The position numbers and the translations under genes are program-made. The notes beneath the pieces were generated by a model. That model had not been told where the DNA came from and ran no database searches. It worked only from the letters and a program-made list of their open reading frames with translations. From the NCBI RefSeq assembly GCF_001634365.1, contig NZ_CP014578.1:4402001-4466000 (forward strand): 64,000 bases of DNA, given 5' to 3'. Of the stretch, positions 63,127 through 64,000 are shown piece after piece (positions within the stretch are counted from its first letter, which is position 1; the number at the start of each line of letters is the position of its first letter). The DNA is from Paraburkholderia phytofirmans OLGA172. GTDB taxonomy: Bacteria; Pseudomonadota; Gammaproteobacteria; Burkholderiales; Burkholderiaceae.

Positions 63127-63635
63127 GTAATTCCTAACTCAATCACTTGATAGGGGTAAATTGCGTGGCGGGATACCGCTCACGCGCCGGCCCTCCGGTC
63201 GTTCCGATTCGTGGCCAGTAACAGGCAAACGCGGGCAGAACCCGGCCAAACCACGAATGAAACGAGAGGCATAACGGCCACGGAGGCCGGAAAAGAGAGG
63301 TGGGGAGTTCACCGCGGAACGCGGACAGACGTAATGCCAAAGCCACGTCTGCTGCCGTTTCGCCAACCTTTCATCAATGAAAAATATTGACGAAACAGGC
63401 AAAGATCTCAATTCACTCCCGATAATATCAGGAAACTCACCATCCTACCAGGGGTTTAGCGTTTGCACCAGGTCCCTCGCGCGATCAGGCATGCCAGTGC
63501 GACGGGGGCCGGCGTGCTGCCGTGCCGCTCGGCGACCCGGTCGAGCGCCCTAATCAAGTCGTACACGATTGAAATTCGGATTTGCAGAATACGAGGAATC
63601 GGGGGAGACATGACTGCCTGCCCCCTTGTTGGCGC
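63127..63635. other. Gap between rpsU and the SerC-like gene
   Basis: About 510 bases without a credible gene. The last part near rpsU should hold its promoter. An AT-richer stretch lies at about 63370-63440 (TCAATGAAAAATATTGACGA, containing TCAATGAAAAATATTGA, an imperfect palindrome). Small open frames here show no family resemblance. Nothing else recognised. Confidence 0.4.
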
Positions 63636-64000
63636 TCACACGCGTTGCAGACTAAATTCCGTCAGGGCATTCGTCAGGATATCGACCGCCTCCTCCGTAA
63701 CGGCGTTATATAGCGACGCCCGCAACCCTCCAATCGAACGATGGCCCTCCAGCCCGACGATCCCCTGTTCCCGCGCCGCCTCGATAAATGCATCGTCGAG
63801 TCGCGCATCGCCAAACGTAAACGCCACATTCATCTGCGAGCGCCACGGGCGATCCGCGTGGATCGTCACCGCATCGCCCAAAGCGTCCAGTGTTTCGTAT
63901 AACCGCTTCGCCTTTCTTTCGTTGATGCTTTGCATCGAATGCAAACCGCCAATCTCGAAGCGCAGCCAACGCGTAATCAACGTCATGACATAGATCGCGA
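63636..64000 (-). CDS. Phosphoserine aminotransferase-like protein (C-terminal part; 5' end outside window)
   Basis: The frame is open to the window edge, so only the last ~121 residues are seen. They match the C-terminal domain of SerC-type class V aminotransferases: AIYVMTLITRWLRFEIGGLH, SMQSINERKAKRLYETLDAL, SQMNVAFTFGDARLDDAFIE, and EGHRSIGGLRASLYNAVTEE. SerC makes phosphoserine from phosphohydroxypyruvate, using PLP. It differs from the usual SerC ending (GHRVVGGMRASIYNAMP), so this may be a second, divergent copy. The PLP-binding lysine lies outside the window. Confidence 0.8.
   Translation of the reverse strand, partial: AIYVMTLITRWLRFEIGGLHSMQSINERKAKRLYETLDALGDAVTIHADRPWRSQMNVAFTFGDARLDDAFIEAAREQGIVGLEGHRSIGGLRASLYNAVTEEAVDILTNALTEFSLQRV

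Overview
The window looks like chromosome from a Burkholderiaceae betaproteobacterium, most likely Paraburkholderia/Burkholderia. This is inferred from the high GC, the arrangement of the flagellar and chemotaxis operons, paired DUF3443/DUF2844 lipoprotein-type genes, an HvrA/Bv3F-type small H-NS protein, and a palindromic extragenic element of the kind scattered through Paraburkholderia genomes. No species can be named from sequence alone. About 54 kb is almost one continuous flagellar and chemotaxis locus; the last 8 kb is ordinary housekeeping sequence.

Layout. 1-2.4 kb (minus): a second FliK-domain gene (cut by the window edge), fliT, fliS, then fliE. 2.6-15.3 kb (plus): fliFGHIJK and fliLMNOPQR. 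15.5-17.7 kb (plus): two tandem aspartic-protease-like lipoproteins, the second lacking one catalytic aspartate. 17.8-30.4 kb (minus): flgKL, a PilZ brake gene (ycgR), and flgBCDEFGHIJ. 30.6-33.0 kb (plus): flgA, flgM, flgN. 33.3-33.9 kb: a hicAB toxin-antitoxin pair. 34-41 kb (minus): flhB-flhA and flhF-flhG-fliA. 41.2-43.1 kb: a DUF2844/DUF3443 pair. 43.4-55.8 kb (minus): flhD, a broken flhC, motA, motB, cheY, cheA, cheW, an MCP, cheR, cheD, cheB, cheY, cheZ. 56.5-64 kb: glycosyltransferase, H-NS, AqpZ, histidine phosphatase, HAD phosphatase, GlcNAc-kinase-like protein, Tag, S21, and the end of a SerC-like aminotransferase.

How it works together. The genes encode almost the whole basal body, export gate, rod, hook, stator, motor switch and chemotaxis pathway, with sigma-28 (FliA), its anti-sigma factor FlgM, and the class I regulator FlhD. 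Five good matches to the sigma-28 promoter consensus precede fliS, flgK, ycgR, flgM and motA. Three related inverted motifs in the fliE/fliF, flgB/flgA and flhB promoter regions resemble FlhDC boxes. Flagellin and the filament cap are not in the window.

Most striking: two key genes are damaged while everything around them is intact. FlhC, half of the FlhDC master regulator, has lost about its first 100 residues and is out of frame after an A7 tract. FliS, the flagellin export chaperone, is an in-frame 73-residue remnant of a protein that is normally about 140 residues long. If the assembly is right, the strain is either non-motile or regulates and assembles flagella another way. Other unusual features are the DTG-type envelope protein set, a repetitive 0.7-kb mosaic between fliK and fliL, a CheD with a triple VELF tail, a FlhG lacking both signature lysines, and paired palindromes upstream of flhD.
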